Part shown: positions 26,507-34,688 of the stretch, one piece after another | Numbering within the stretch: the stretch's first letter is position 1 | How the letters are laid out: each line of letters opens with the position of its first letter | NCBI GenBank assembly: GCA_016871015.1 | Contig: VFZX01000025.1 | Coordinates: 1-41,400 of the forward strand | DNA from: Acidobacteriota bacterium | GTDB taxonomy: Bacteria > Acidobacteriota > Terriglobia > Bryobacterales > Bryobacteraceae | Direction: 5' to 3' | DNA: 41,400 bases | Position numbers and translations under genes: made by a program | The notes under the pieces: generated by a model | The model's input: only the letters and a program-made list of their open reading frames with translations | Told to the model about the DNA's origin: nothing | The model's database searches: none

Positions 26507-27550
26507 ATGTCCCTCATGTTGGACGAGATCCGCCAGCAGCCGGCGGCTCTCGAACGGACCCTTCAATCCGAGCTCGCCGCCGCACAGAAGCTGCGCCAGG
26601 TAATCGAGAAACGCCGTCCCCGTTGCATCGTGCTTGCCGCCCGCGGCACATCTGACAACGCCGCGCTGTTCGGACGCTACCTGCTCGAGCTCAAGACGGG
26701 CATTCCCGTGTCACTGGCGGCGCCGTCCATCATCACGTTATACGGGCGTGAAATGGACTACCGCGATTGCCTGGTGGTGGCCGTGTCGCAATCGGGCGAG
26801 TCCACCGACACCAACCTCGTGCTCGAGTCGGCCAAGCGGCAGGGCGCGATCACCGTGGGTGTGACCAACCAGCTCGACAGCGCGCTGGCGACGATTCCGG
26901 ATCACTTGATCCACGTCCAGGCGGGACGCGAGTTGAGCATCGCGGCGACCAAGACCTACACCGGACAGCTCCTCACGATGTACCTGCTGGCCTGGGCCCT
27001 CGGCGGCGGCATCGACATCGAGGACCTCAAGGGAATCCCCGCCCAGGCCGCCGACGCGTTGGAGATCGAGCACCAGATCCAGGAGTGCGCCGACCGCTAC
27101 CGCTTCATGGAAAGCACCGTCGTCATTGGCCGGGGCCTGAACTACGCCAACGCGTTCGAGTTCGCGCTGAAGCTGATGGAGACCTGCGCGGTGGTGGCGG
27201 AGCGATTCTCCTCGGCCGATTTCCTTCACGGCCCGATCGCGCTGGTGGAGCATCAGTTTCCGGTGTTCGCGTTCGTGCCCGGCGGCGCCACCTGGCACAC
27301 CATGCGCGAGATGATCGCCAAGCTGCGGGAGACGACGTACGAGATCCTGCTGATCACCGACAAGTCTAATGCCGAGGCGCGGGAGCTGTCGCGACGTTGC
27401 ATTACGTTGCCGTTCGCCGTCCAGCGGGAAGAGCTCACGCCGATCCCGTATATCATTCCCGCCCAGTTGTTCGCAGTCTATCTGGCCACCGAGAAGGGAC
27501 TCGATCCCGACCAGCCGCGTGGCCTTACGAAAGTCACGAGAACCCTTTAG
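26507..27550 (+). CDS. SIS-domain protein, GlmS-like sugar isomerase/deaminase
   Basis: The 347-residue cytoplasmic protein has two SIS domains and no glutamine-amidotransferase part. Domain 1 (about 35-165) shows CIVLAARGTSDNAALFGRYL, VVAVSQSGESTDTNLVLE and SIAATKTYTGQLLTMYLLA. Domain 2 (about 195-330) shows STVVIGRGLNYANAFEFALK, LMETCAVVAERFSSADFLHG and LLITDKSN. The C-terminus DPDQPRGLTKVTRTL is the classic GlmS/AgaS tail. Such amidotransferase-less relatives act as glucosamine-6-phosphate deaminases or related amino-sugar isomerases. The aldolase gene follows after 2 bases and a PLP enzyme after that, which supports amino-sugar catabolism; the exact substrate is inferred. Confidence 0.88.
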   Translation: MSLMLDEIRQQPAALERTLQSELAAAQKLRQVIEKRRPRCIVLAARGTSDNAALFGRYLLELKTGIPVSLAAPSIITLYGREMDYRDCLVVAVSQSGESTDTNLVLESAKRQGAITVGVTNQLDSALATIPDHLIHVQAGRELSIAATKTYTGQLLTMYLLAWALGGGIDIEDLKGIPAQAADALEIEHQIQECADRYRFMESTVVIGRGLNYANAFEFALKLMETCAVVAERFSSADFLHGPIALVEHQFPVFAFVPGGATWHTMREMIAKLRETTYEILLITDKSNAEARELSRRCITLPFAVQREELTPIPYIIPAQLFAVYLATEKGLDPDQPRGLTKVTRTL

Positions 27551-27552
27551 CC

Positions 27553-28446
27553 ATGCCCATGCCGATCCCGATCCGGGGAATTGTCACCCCGCTGCTTACA
27601 CCCTTGCGTCCGTCCGGAGCTCCCGACGAGGAAGCACTCGAGCGCCTCATCAACCATGTGATCCGGGGCGGCGTAAGCGGGATTTTCCTGCTGGGCACCA
27701 CGGGCGAGGGTCCGGCGCTCAGCACCAGGGTGCAGCAGGATGTGATCCGGCTCGCGGCCAAGCACACGGAGGGACGCGTGCCGCTGCTTGCGGGCATCGC
27801 GGATACCTCGTTCGACGAAGCTGTTGCGTTGGCGCGCTTCGCCGCCGCGGCAGGCTTGGACGCCGTGGTGACCACGGGTCCGCTGTACTTCGCCGTGTCG
27901 CCCGCGGACCTGGCTGACTACGTCGCAAAGCTTGCGCGCGAGTCGCCAATTCCAGTGTTCCTGTACAACATCCCCGGTTGCTCGCATGTCCGGTTCCCGG
28001 TCGATGTGGTCGCGCGATGCGCGGAGATGGCCAATGTGCTCGGCTTCAAGGACAGCTCGGGCGAAATCCACTATTTGCACAAGGTGCGGACGGCGCTCGC
28101 CGGCCGCCCCGATTTTTCGCTGTTGATTGGCCCGGAAGAGCTGATGGGAGAAGCCGTCCTGTTCGGCGCGCATGGCGGTGTGAACGGTGGATCGAACCTG
28201 TTCCCGGAGTTGTACGTGGCGATGTACGAAGCGGCGGTACGCGCGGACACCGTCGAAATGGGACGGCTGCAGTCGAAGATCCTGGCGCTGAGCGAAGCGG
28301 TGTATGAGCCCACCTACCTGCCGGGGATCAAGTGCGCGGCGGCAGCTCTCGGGCTGTGCGACGAGGTGTTCGCGGCGCCGTACACGCCGGTCGGCGAGCC
28401 GCGGCGGAGGGCCATCGCGGGCTTCCTCGAAAGTTGTACAATTTGA
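27553..28446 (+). CDS. DHDPS/NAL-family class I aldolase
   Basis: The 297-residue TIM-barrel enzyme starts at ATG 27553 (MPMPIPIRGIVTPLLTPL). Family motifs: GTTGEGPAL (48-56) binding the keto-acid carboxylate, catalytic Tyr138 in FLYNIPG and Schiff-base Lys166 in GFKDSSG, plus LLIGPEELM and GGVNGGSNLFPELY. The family includes dihydrodipicolinate synthase, N-acetylneuraminate lyase and 2-keto-3-deoxy sugar-acid aldolases. A biosynthetic DapA role is less likely because the gene is sandwiched in a sugar-type operon (SIS protein 2 bases before, PLP enzyme 14 bases after). I therefore favour cleavage of a keto-deoxy sugar acid or sialic-acid-like compound to pyruvate and an aldehyde. Confidence 0.87.
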   Translation: MPMPIPIRGIVTPLLTPLRPSGAPDEEALERLINHVIRGGVSGIFLLGTTGEGPALSTRVQQDVIRLAAKHTEGRVPLLAGIADTSFDEAVALARFAAAAGLDAVVTTGPLYFAVSPADLADYVAKLARESPIPVFLYNIPGCSHVRFPVDVVARCAEMANVLGFKDSSGEIHYLHKVRTALAGRPDFSLLIGPEELMGEAVLFGAHGGVNGGSNLFPELYVAMYEAAVRADTVEMGRLQSKILALSEAVYEPTYLPGIKCAAAALGLCDEVFAAPYTPVGEPRRRAIAGFLESCTI

Positions 28447-28460
28447 GCCGGAGGTTTCGA

Positions 28461-29636
28461 ATGTCCAAGTTTTCACGTCGATCGCTCATGCAGGGAGGCG
28501 CGGCGCTTCCGGCGCTTGCCGCCACCAAGGGATCCAATGGATCCACGATTTATTCGAAGGTCGGCATGAAGCCGGTGATCAACGGCATGGGCACGGTCAC
28601 TGTACTCGGCGGGTCGATCATGGCGCCTGAGGTGGTCCGGGCGATGGAAGAGGCTTCGCGCCACTTCGTCCGCATGCCCGAACTCAAGGAGAACGTCGGC
28701 AAGCGGCTGGCGGAGCTCTTGAATGTCCCCGCCGCGATGGTGACTACCGGCGCCGCGGGCGCGATCAGCGTGGCGACGGCTGCGTGCATGGCCAGTGGCG
28801 ACTTGGGCAAGGTGGGCAGGCTTCCGGACACGCAAGGCGCGAAAACGGTCGTGATCCAGCAGAAGACCCACCGCAGCGGATACGAGGCTCAGATCGAGCT
28901 GTGCGGCGCGCGCGTCGTGGCGGTGGAGACTCGCGAGGAGCTTGACCGGGCGATCAATGCCGACACGGCGATGCTGTTCTTCCTCAACAAGGACGAGTCC
29001 AAGGGCAAGATCAAGCGCGAAGAGTGGATCCGTGTGGGCAAGGAACGCGGCGTGCCAACGTTCAATGACGCCGCGGCCGATGTTCCTCCGTCGTCGCGGC
29101 TGACCGATGTCGTGAAGCAGGGCTTCGACCTGGTCTGCTTCTCCGGCGGCAAGGGACTGCGCGGACCGCAATCGACCGGGCTGCTGCTTGGGCGCGAGGA
29201 CCTGATCGCGGCGGGGCAGCGGGCACTGAGTCCGAATGGCGGCGTGGGGCGCGGCATGAAGGTCGGCAAGGAAGAGATGATGGGGCTGCTCGCCGCGGTG
29301 GAGCGGTTCCTGCGCGTGGACCATGCAGCCGAGGCGCGGATGCTCGACAAGCGGGTGGCTGAGATGTCTTCGGCGCTCGACGGACTGGCGGGCCTGAAGT
29401 GCTCCCGCGAGATTCCGTCGATCGCCAATGAAGTTCCGCACCTGGTGGTCCAGTGGGACGAGGCGGCCGCCAAGGTCACCGCGCGCGATCTCATGAAGAA
29501 GCTTGAAGAGGGCGAGCCGTCGATTTCGATCCTCGGACAGGGGCCCGGCAAGGTGATGGTTTCGGTGTGGATGATGCAGGGCAACGAGCACCGGATTGTC
29601 GCGCGCCGGATGCGCGAGATCTTCAGCGGCGCGTGA
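28461..29636 (+). CDS. Tat-signalled SelA/DgaE-like PLP-dependent enzyme
   Basis: The 391-residue protein starts at ATG 28461 with GGAGG seven bases ahead. Its N-terminus MSKFSRRSLMQGGAALPALA is a twin-arginine signal (SRRSLMQ). The rest is a fold-type I PLP enzyme of the selenocysteine synthase/D-glucosaminate-6-phosphate ammonia-lyase group: VINGMGTVTVLGGSIMAPEVV, VTTGAAGAISVATAACMASGD, FNDAAADVPP with the ring-binding Asp203, and CFSGGKGLRGPQSTGLLLG with the PLP lysine Lys231. It lacks the N-terminal tRNA-binding domain of true SelA. DgaE-type enzymes turn D-glucosaminate-6-phosphate into keto-deoxy-gluconate-6-phosphate and ammonia, which would feed the aldolase encoded just before. Export of such an enzyme is unusual. 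Its last 14 bases overlap the convergent cytochrome gene. Confidence 0.85.
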   Translation: MSKFSRRSLMQGGAALPALAATKGSNGSTIYSKVGMKPVINGMGTVTVLGGSIMAPEVVRAMEEASRHFVRMPELKENVGKRLAELLNVPAAMVTTGAAGAISVATAACMASGDLGKVGRLPDTQGAKTVVIQQKTHRSGYEAQIELCGARVVAVETREELDRAINADTAMLFFLNKDESKGKIKREEWIRVGKERGVPTFNDAAADVPPSSRLTDVVKQGFDLVCFSGGKGLRGPQSTGLLLGREDLIAAGQRALSPNGGVGRGMKVGKEEMMGLLAAVERFLRVDHAAEARMLDKRVAEMSSALDGLAGLKCSREIPSIANEVPHLVVQWDEAAAKVTARDLMKKLEEGEPSISILGQGPGKVMVSVWMMQGNEHRIVARRMREIFSGA

Positions 29637-30890
29637 GCCAGCGGCGCAGCGACCAGGGCTCGAGCAGGTCGCGCGCCTGGATGCTGGCGGGCACGGCGAC
29701 TTCAAAGTATCCGATCATCATCTCTTCCCAGCTTTGACGTCCCCAGCGGACGGTGGCCTTGGGGTCGGGATTGTATTTGTTGTTCGGCGAGTTGTCGAAC
29801 ACGCCGCGGGCATGGATGGTGGTACCCCTGGGCAAAGTCCTGGGGACAGTGGGCTCGTACTTGATCTGCCAGTTGAAGTCATAGCGCGGGACGTTGACGA
29901 GCAGTTCGCGCCGCCCGTCCGGATACTCGGCGCTGATTTCCATCGCCTTGCCGCGCAGATGCATGTGGGGATAGAGCGCAGCTAGCTCGGAGTCGGCGTG
30001 CAGCGTGACGGAGCCGTTCACGGGATGCGCGGGCGTCATCGGCGGGATCTCCATACGCGTGCGGGGGAACGCGCCCAGTGTCAGTACCTTGCGCGACGGC
30101 TTCTGCCTGGCGAACACCATGCCGAGCCGGAAACGGCTCTCCGCGGGCTTTCCGTTGGTGATGTGATGGAGCTCGATCCAGAGGTCCGATCCAGCGGGGA
30201 TGAGGCGGCCGAGGCCGGGGGGCAGGATTTCGGCTGGCGTTCCCGGCACGTAGCCGGCAATGCGGGCGCCAATGCGCGGGCTGAAGTCACGCGGGTCCCG
30301 CTTTTCCATGTGGAAGAACTTGTTTACCGGATATTCGCGGAGCCACTCCGAGCCCGCCTCCCGAACGTGGATGCCAGCGTGGTGCATGACGGCGCGGTTC
30401 GAGGCCGGATCTCCATCTTCTCGATCCACTTGTCCTCAGTGAAGCCGGTGGGGACGAGGATGTAGATGTACTTGACGTCCCCAGTCGCCGGGATCGGGAC
30501 CGCGTCAGGGATCTCGATCGTGTGGTCGGGCTGCCCGATCGACCAGCCATCGGTCCAGCGGACCGGAGCCGGTGCAAGCTTGGGGTCGCCCCGCGGAGCG
30601 CCCTGCTCGGCCCAGGTGCGGATTGCAGTGACCTCGGAGTCAGTGAGCGTCGCGTCGTTGCGGAACTTCACTGGGCCCGGATCGGCGAACCACGGAGGCA
30701 TCTTCCGCTGCAGCACCGCTTGCCGGATTGCCTTGGCCCAGGGGCGGACCTGCTGGTAAGTCAAGAGGGGCATCGGGCCCACCTCACCAGGACGGTGGCA
30801 GCTCTGGCAGCGCTTCTGCAGGATCGGCTCGATATCAGCGTGGAAGGTTACCGCGGCAAAAGATAGTACTAGCGGTACCATTTTGCACAA
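29623..30890 (-). pseudogene. Cytochrome c / copper monooxygenase-type secreted protein, broken by a frameshift
   Basis: Two minus-strand frames encode one protein. The first (from ATG 30890) has a signal-like start MCKMVPLVLSFAAVTFHADI, a haem-binding CQSCH (28-32), MPPWFADPGP and EDKWIEKMEIRP. The second, from about 30405 down to 29623, continues NRAVMHHAGIHVREAG, ELHHITNGKP, LYPHMHLRGKAMEI and YDFNWQIKYEP, whose His pairs are like those of type II copper, ascorbate-dependent monooxygenases. The join needs one extra base near 30401-30407: the second frame is offset by two bases, equal to a one-base deletion. Intact relatives carry both parts in one chain. The rest of the reading frame is clean, so this is either a very recent mutation or a sequencing error. 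If intact, it would be a periplasmic redox protein. Confidence 0.8.
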
Positions 30891-30896
30891 AGGATA

Positions 30897-32567
30897 TCAC
30901 ATTAGCTTTTCGAGCCGCTCCAGGTCCAGCGGGGTGACAAGGCGGAACCGGGGCGGCCGGGCAAAGTGTCCTAGGTATCGGGAAATGTCGGACTCTGCCG
31001 GGATCTCCGAGGTGGCGATCTCGACTGCCCCGCTTGTCAGCTCGACCGGAATCCAGTGCTTCTCCCGCATCAGCCACGCCGGAAGCAGCCGCAGCCGCCG
31101 GCCCGGCACTGCCCGCGGATCCAGGGGCGCGAATGGCAGACTGTGCTGGATGCCGAGGGCCCGGTAGACCGCGTCCCAGCCGGCCACTCCGGTCCGGACC
31201 AGATACTCGCCGAGCCGGGTGCCGGGCGGGCAGGTCCGGACGGCTTCCATGACGGCGGCAGAGTCCACCAAGCCTTCCGCGGCCAGAATCTCGCCGATCA
31301 GGCGCCGGTGTCCGGCGATCGCTACGTGCGCGGGATAGGCGTGCTCGGTCTTGACCCAACTGAGCGGGGTCCCTAGGATCCGGCAGCGGGCGTAGCGCCA
31401 GACAGCGGAGGCGCTGGCGGCGGTGTTCAACACGTTCGCCAGCATCGAGCGGAGCGGAGCGAGCAGTCCAAACGCGAGCCCGTAGATCCGTGCGGACGCC
31501 CAGATCTTCAGGATCGTCTGCGCGACTGCCAATCCGCCCGTGGAAGCGAGCAGGAGTGGAGATATGCCCGTGGCGCAACCACAAACAAACAGCAGGTTGG
31601 CCAGGAGGGACACGGGGTTGCCCAGCAGCCCCTTGCGGTCGCGCCAGAACCAATACCACTGGCCTCCGCCCCAGCCGTGCCGTTCCCAACCCTGGAACAC
31701 GATGCCTGTGACCCACCGCGACCTCTGCCTCCAGGCCGTGCGGAAGGTGCGCGGGAAATACTCGCGGGTCGCGGCTCCACCGAGCACCGGGGCAAACGTC
31801 TGTTTGACACCCAGCTCGCGGAGGCGGATCCCGGTCTCGTAGTCCTCGGTCAGACACGCGGGGTCGAATGGATGTCCGGTGGCGGCAAGGAGGTCGAGAG
31901 CGTCGCGGCGGATCGCGGTCCCGACGCCTGCCGACGGGACGAAGCCGCCCAGACGGGCGCGGACCGGAAGGTCCACCGTGTGCATGTACGCGAAGTCGTC
32001 GCAGTAGATCCCGTGGACGAACTCCCACCAGGGAGTTGGCAGCGCGAGCACCGGAGTCTGAACCATTCCGAATTCGCGGCAGAGTCCGGCCACGCGGCCG
32101 AGGGAGTCCGGATGGATCAGGTCCTCTGCGTCATGGATCAGGACCACCTCGAAGCGGATCCCTTCCCTGCCTTCGACACCGGCCATGTGCTGGTGGATCC
32201 AGTTGAGGCAGTCGGCTTTCGACGTCGGACCGGAGTGGGGGCAGACGCACACGTGTACATTGACGGCGTCCTGGGCGCCCGCACGGACCTCGCGCGCGGT
32301 GTCCGGATCATTGGGATAAGTGCCTGCAAAGATGTGGTAGTTCGTGTAGCGGATCGCGGACAGGTTGTGCGCAATCATCTTGGCCGCGACACCGGCCTCT
32401 TTCCAGAGCGGGACCCAGATGGCGATAGCGGGCGAGCGTCCGGCGGCGTCGGCGCTGGTTTCGATCGAACGCCGGCGGGCGAAGTATACAAATGCTATCG
32501 CGATGTCATCGGTGGCGCTGATGAGGATCCAGACGGCCACCGCGGCGACGAGGTAATCGAAGTCCAC
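30897..32567 (-). CDS. NfrB-like membrane glycosyltransferase with C-terminal MshEN domain
   Basis: The 556-residue protein has an N-terminal membrane helix (YLVAAVAVWILISATDDIAI) and a GT2 domain: WVPLWKEAGVAAKMI, HDAEDLIHPDSL (metal-binding acidic motif at 145-149), CLTEDYETGIRL (acceptor-site ED 241-242) and the QRSRW motif (281-285) of processive synthases. Further membrane helices lie at about 315-395. Residues about 419-556 (HRRLIGEILAAEGLVDSAAV, TRLGEYLVRTGVAGWDAVYR) form an MshEN domain, which in NfrB of E. coli binds cyclic di-GMP. It probably makes or exports a surface polysaccharide under cyclic di-GMP control. No NfrA-type outer-membrane gene lies beside it. It follows the alkylation-repair gene after a 64-base gap that holds a hairpin. 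Confidence 0.88.
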   Translation of the reverse strand: MDFDYLVAAVAVWILISATDDIAIAFVYFARRRSIETSADAAGRSPAIAIWVPLWKEAGVAAKMIAHNLSAIRYTNYHIFAGTYPNDPDTAREVRAGAQDAVNVHVCVCPHSGPTSKADCLNWIHQHMAGVEGREGIRFEVVLIHDAEDLIHPDSLGRVAGLCREFGMVQTPVLALPTPWWEFVHGIYCDDFAYMHTVDLPVRARLGGFVPSAGVGTAIRRDALDLLAATGHPFDPACLTEDYETGIRLRELGVKQTFAPVLGGAATREYFPRTFRTAWRQRSRWVTGIVFQGWERHGWGGGQWYWFWRDRKGLLGNPVSLLANLLFVCGCATGISPLLLASTGGLAVAQTILKIWASARIYGLAFGLLAPLRSMLANVLNTAASASAVWRYARCRILGTPLSWVKTEHAYPAHVAIAGHRRLIGEILAAEGLVDSAAVMEAVRTCPPGTRLGEYLVRTGVAGWDAVYRALGIQHSLPFAPLDPRAVPGRRLRLLPAWLMREKHWIPVELTSGAVEIATSEIPAESDISRYLGHFARPPRFRLVTPLDLERLEKLM

Positions 32568-32586
32568 TCATAATAGTTGCGGATTT

Positions 32587-32608
32587 CGAGTGGGAAAAAT
32601 CTCACTCG
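32587..32608. repeat. Perfect-fit hairpin in the gap before the NfrB-like gene
   Basis: CGAGTGGGA-AAAA-TCTCACTCG forms a 9-bp stem with one G-U pair and an AAAA loop. It lies 20 bases before the start of the glycosyltransferase gene and 24 bases after the stop of the alkylation-repair gene. No T-run follows on the minus strand, so it is not a standard terminator. It could be a processing or 5'-leader structure. Confidence 0.6.
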
Positions 32609-32631
32609 CCACGCAAAGAAATGCGAAAAAA

Positions 32632-33318
32632 TTATCGCGGACGCTGGCGCCGGCGCTTGGACTCCTCGGCCTTGTCGATATAGGCGATCGCGTCTGGCGT
32701 GACGCAGCCGGTCTCGCCGTGGTCGACGACAACCTTTCCGATGCGGCGGGCGGCAGCGACCGCGAGCTTTTTCAGAGACTCGTTCCGCATGCCGATGGCG
32801 ATGAGGGCGCCGTTCATGGCGTGGCGGGTCCGGTTCTTTGCCGAATGGATCTTTGACTCAATCTCCGCGATCCGCGCTGCAAAGTATGCGTCGTCGAGGG
32901 ATGTGTCCTGCATGGCGGCAAAGCCCACCAGGTTCCAGCCGGTCTGTGCCTTGAGATCTTCCTTGCCCTGGGTCCACTGCTCGCGTTTCTTGGCGGCGTG
33001 CGGAGTCTTGGCGACAAATCCGGCGAGCAGGTCCGCCAGCATGTAGTAACTGAGGTCGCGCAGCCAGCCGTCGAGTTCAACCGCTGTTACGGAAGACGGA
33101 TCCGCGACCATCGTGGCGAGAGTCATGGCGTCTGTATTTCCGCTGGCCCAGAGCTCGCGGGCCAGGGAATGGTCCGTGCGGATCTGCTTCTTGAGTTTCC
33201 CCAGGTTGGCGAACGAAACGCCGAAGGTATTGGGTCCCGCGCCGTGGCGCGCGTAGACTTTCCTGTTCTGTTCCGTGCCCATCTCGCGAAGAGCCTGCAT
33301 TGTTTCGTCAAGAGTCAT
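32632..33318 (-). CDS. DNA alkylation repair protein (AlkD-like HEAT-repeat family)
   Basis: The 228-residue soluble, all-helical protein matches the PF08713 family: YARHGAGPNTFGVSFANLGKLKKQI near the start, HSLARELWASGNTDAMTLATMVADP and LDGWLRDLSYYMLADLLAGF in the middle, then KTGWNLVGF-like and NRTRHAMNGALIAIGMRNE. Members are base-excision glycosylases for alkylated purines, or close relatives without proven activity. The Trp and Asp of the AlkD active site are plausible in GWLRDLS and ELWASGNTDA, but I cannot align them with certainty. It ends with a basic tail KRRRQRPR. The gene lies in a minus-strand series, 24 bases after the amidohydrolase gene. Confidence 0.85.
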   Translation of the reverse strand: MTLDETMQALREMGTEQNRKVYARHGAGPNTFGVSFANLGKLKKQIRTDHSLARELWASGNTDAMTLATMVADPSSVTAVELDGWLRDLSYYMLADLLAGFVAKTPHAAKKREQWTQGKEDLKAQTGWNLVGFAAMQDTSLDDAYFAARIAEIESKIHSAKNRTRHAMNGALIAIGMRNESLKKLAVAAARRIGKVVVDHGETGCVTPDAIAYIDKAEESKRRRQRPR

Positions 33319-33342
33319 TGAGGAGCTACCATTCTATTCCGG

Positions 33343-34131
33343 TCAGAAGAATACTTGCGCGGCGGTCCTCGAGAGGATCCATTCGCGGTCGCCGGAGTTC
33401 AAGAAAGGAAGTTTGGATTTGACCAGGTCGACGGAAGCGGCGTAGGTGTGGCCGTTGATCACCTGGAACGGGGCGTCGGAAGCCCACATGAGCCGGCACG
33501 GACCATAGTCCTCCACCAGGCGCTGGATCATGGGAACGAGGTCAAGATAGGGCGGCCGTTTGCTACCGAGAGCGTAGAAGGCGGACACCTTGACGTAGAC
33601 GTTGCGGTGCTTGGCCAGGCCGCACAGGAGGCGGATGTCGGAGTCGCGGATCTCGCCCGTGGCGCCGATCCGGGCCATGTGGTCGATGACGACTTTGGTG
33701 GTAGGGAAGCGGGTGCACCATTGGTCGATCACCGGGAGCGCATCCGGATTGATAAGCGGACACATGGCGATCCCGGCGGCGGTGGCAAGCTTCCAGAGCC
33801 GCTCCATTCCAGGCGAGTCGAAACCGCGCGCGTTGATGCGGAACCCGCGGGTGCCCTGTCTGGCCAGGTCCGCCACCGCGGCGTCGAGATCCGGACGGTC
33901 ATGGTCGACGACGGAGACGGCGGAGACGGCGGAGAACATTCCAGGATGGTCCTTGAGCGCGCGCAGCATGTAGGAGTTGTCGAACTTGTAGTGGCTGATC
34001 TGGATCAGCACGACGCGTGAGACACCGGCGGGCTTGGCATGCGACAGCAGGTCCTCGACCGTGAATCGCGGCGGCTGTGGGGCGCCGCCTCCGGGTGCGT
34101 AGACGTGGACGTGGGCGTCGGCGTAGTTCAT
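33343..34131 (-). CDS. Amidohydrolase-family metal-dependent hydrolase
   Basis: The start is chosen at ATG 34131, where TGATG links it to the DinB gene stop; a start nine codons earlier would read into that gene. The 262-residue TIM barrel opens NYADAHVHVY (metal-binding HxH), continues with RGFRINARGFDSPGMERLW, KVVIDHMARIGA (His on a central strand) and CRLMWASDAPFQVI (catalytic Asp), and ends AAQVFF. It belongs to the PF04909 amidohydrolase-2 group, like the gene at 4651 but only distantly. It is cytoplasmic with unknown substrate. Its coupling to an exported DinB-type protein is only positional. Confidence 0.85.
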   Translation of the reverse strand: MNYADAHVHVYAPGGGAPQPPRFTVEDLLSHAKPAGVSRVVLIQISHYKFDNSYMLRALKDHPGMFSAVSAVSVVDHDRPDLDAAVADLARQGTRGFRINARGFDSPGMERLWKLATAAGIAMCPLINPDALPVIDQWCTRFPTTKVVIDHMARIGATGEIRDSDIRLLCGLAKHRNVYVKVSAFYALGSKRPPYLDLVPMIQRLVEDYGPCRLMWASDAPFQVINGHTYAASVDLVKSKLPFLNSGDREWILSRTAAQVFF

Positions 34132-34688
34132 CAGGCCCCCGTGGGCTCGAACTTCCACGTGGGCGGGACGATCCCTTTGACGCGCAGGTAGACAACGGCT
34201 TGTCCGCGGTGATGGGCGGTGTGCATGTAGGCGCGCATGAACAGGTCCGTGCCGCTGTGAGGAGGAAGACGGGGACTGAACTTGTAGTCGCCGCGGAGAA
34301 GCTGCTTCTCCTCCATCTTGTGGAGCACTTCGGTCACGTAGTCAAAGCTCGCGGTGAGGAACTGGCGGCAGGCTTGCTTGGTGCTGGCCTCGGGCGGCGT
34401 GGGCGCTTTGCCGATCCCGAACGCCGTCATGTAGGCGTTGTTGGCGCGGGCGATGTGGATGAACTGCTCGCCGAAGCCACGCTGCGCGGGGTCGGGCTTC
34501 GAGGCGAAGCCGTCATCTGGCATCGCTTCCATCATGGCCAAGGTGTAGGTCTTGGTATCGGCCCAGTGGCTCAAGAAGCTATCGCGCCAGGACTTGGCAA
34601 AGGGGTTCGACCATTGGGTATCGGCGGCGGCCGCCCCGGCGGGGACAGCAGAGGCGGCAAGGCTCTTCAAAACGTTTCGGCGTTTCAT
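34131..34688 (-). CDS. Exported DinB-family protein
   Basis: The 185-residue protein has a twin-arginine-like start (MKRRNVLKSLAASAVPAGAA) and a four-helix DinB-type domain. Metal-binding His residues of this superfamily fall in FGEQFIHIARANNAYM and YMHTAHHRGQAVVYLRVKG, followed by the usual closing PPTW. DinB relatives include thiol-dependent transferases (bacillithiol/mycothiol-type) and many of unknown role; those with export signals are common in Acidobacteria. Its start overlaps the stop of the DUF418 gene by 4 bases (ATGA), and its stop overlaps the amidohydrolase start by one base. Confidence 0.85.
   Translation of the reverse strand: MKRRNVLKSLAASAVPAGAAAADTQWSNPFAKSWRDSFLSHWADTKTYTLAMMEAMPDDGFASKPDPAQRGFGEQFIHIARANNAYMTAFGIGKAPTPPEASTKQACRQFLTASFDYVTEVLHKMEEKQLLRGDYKFSPRLPPHSGTDLFMRAYMHTAHHRGQAVVYLRVKGIVPPTWKFEPTGA

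Noticed and set aside
28461-29636. Selenocysteine synthase (SelA) linked to the selenoprotein found at 963-1484
   Set aside because: The protein is SelA-like in fold but has a Tat signal, lacks the SelA tRNA-binding N-terminus and sits in a sugar-type operon; DgaE-like is the better reading.
28473-29705. A 410-codon minus-strand frame opposite the PLP enzyme
   Set aside because: His/Arg-rich shadow, no domain; the plus strand has the PLP lysine motif and a good ribosome site.
29623-30890. The frame change read as programmed frameshifting or another selenocysteine site
   Set aside because: No slippery run, no in-frame UGA at a redox residue and no stem-loop was seen at the join. A one-base deletion explains it.
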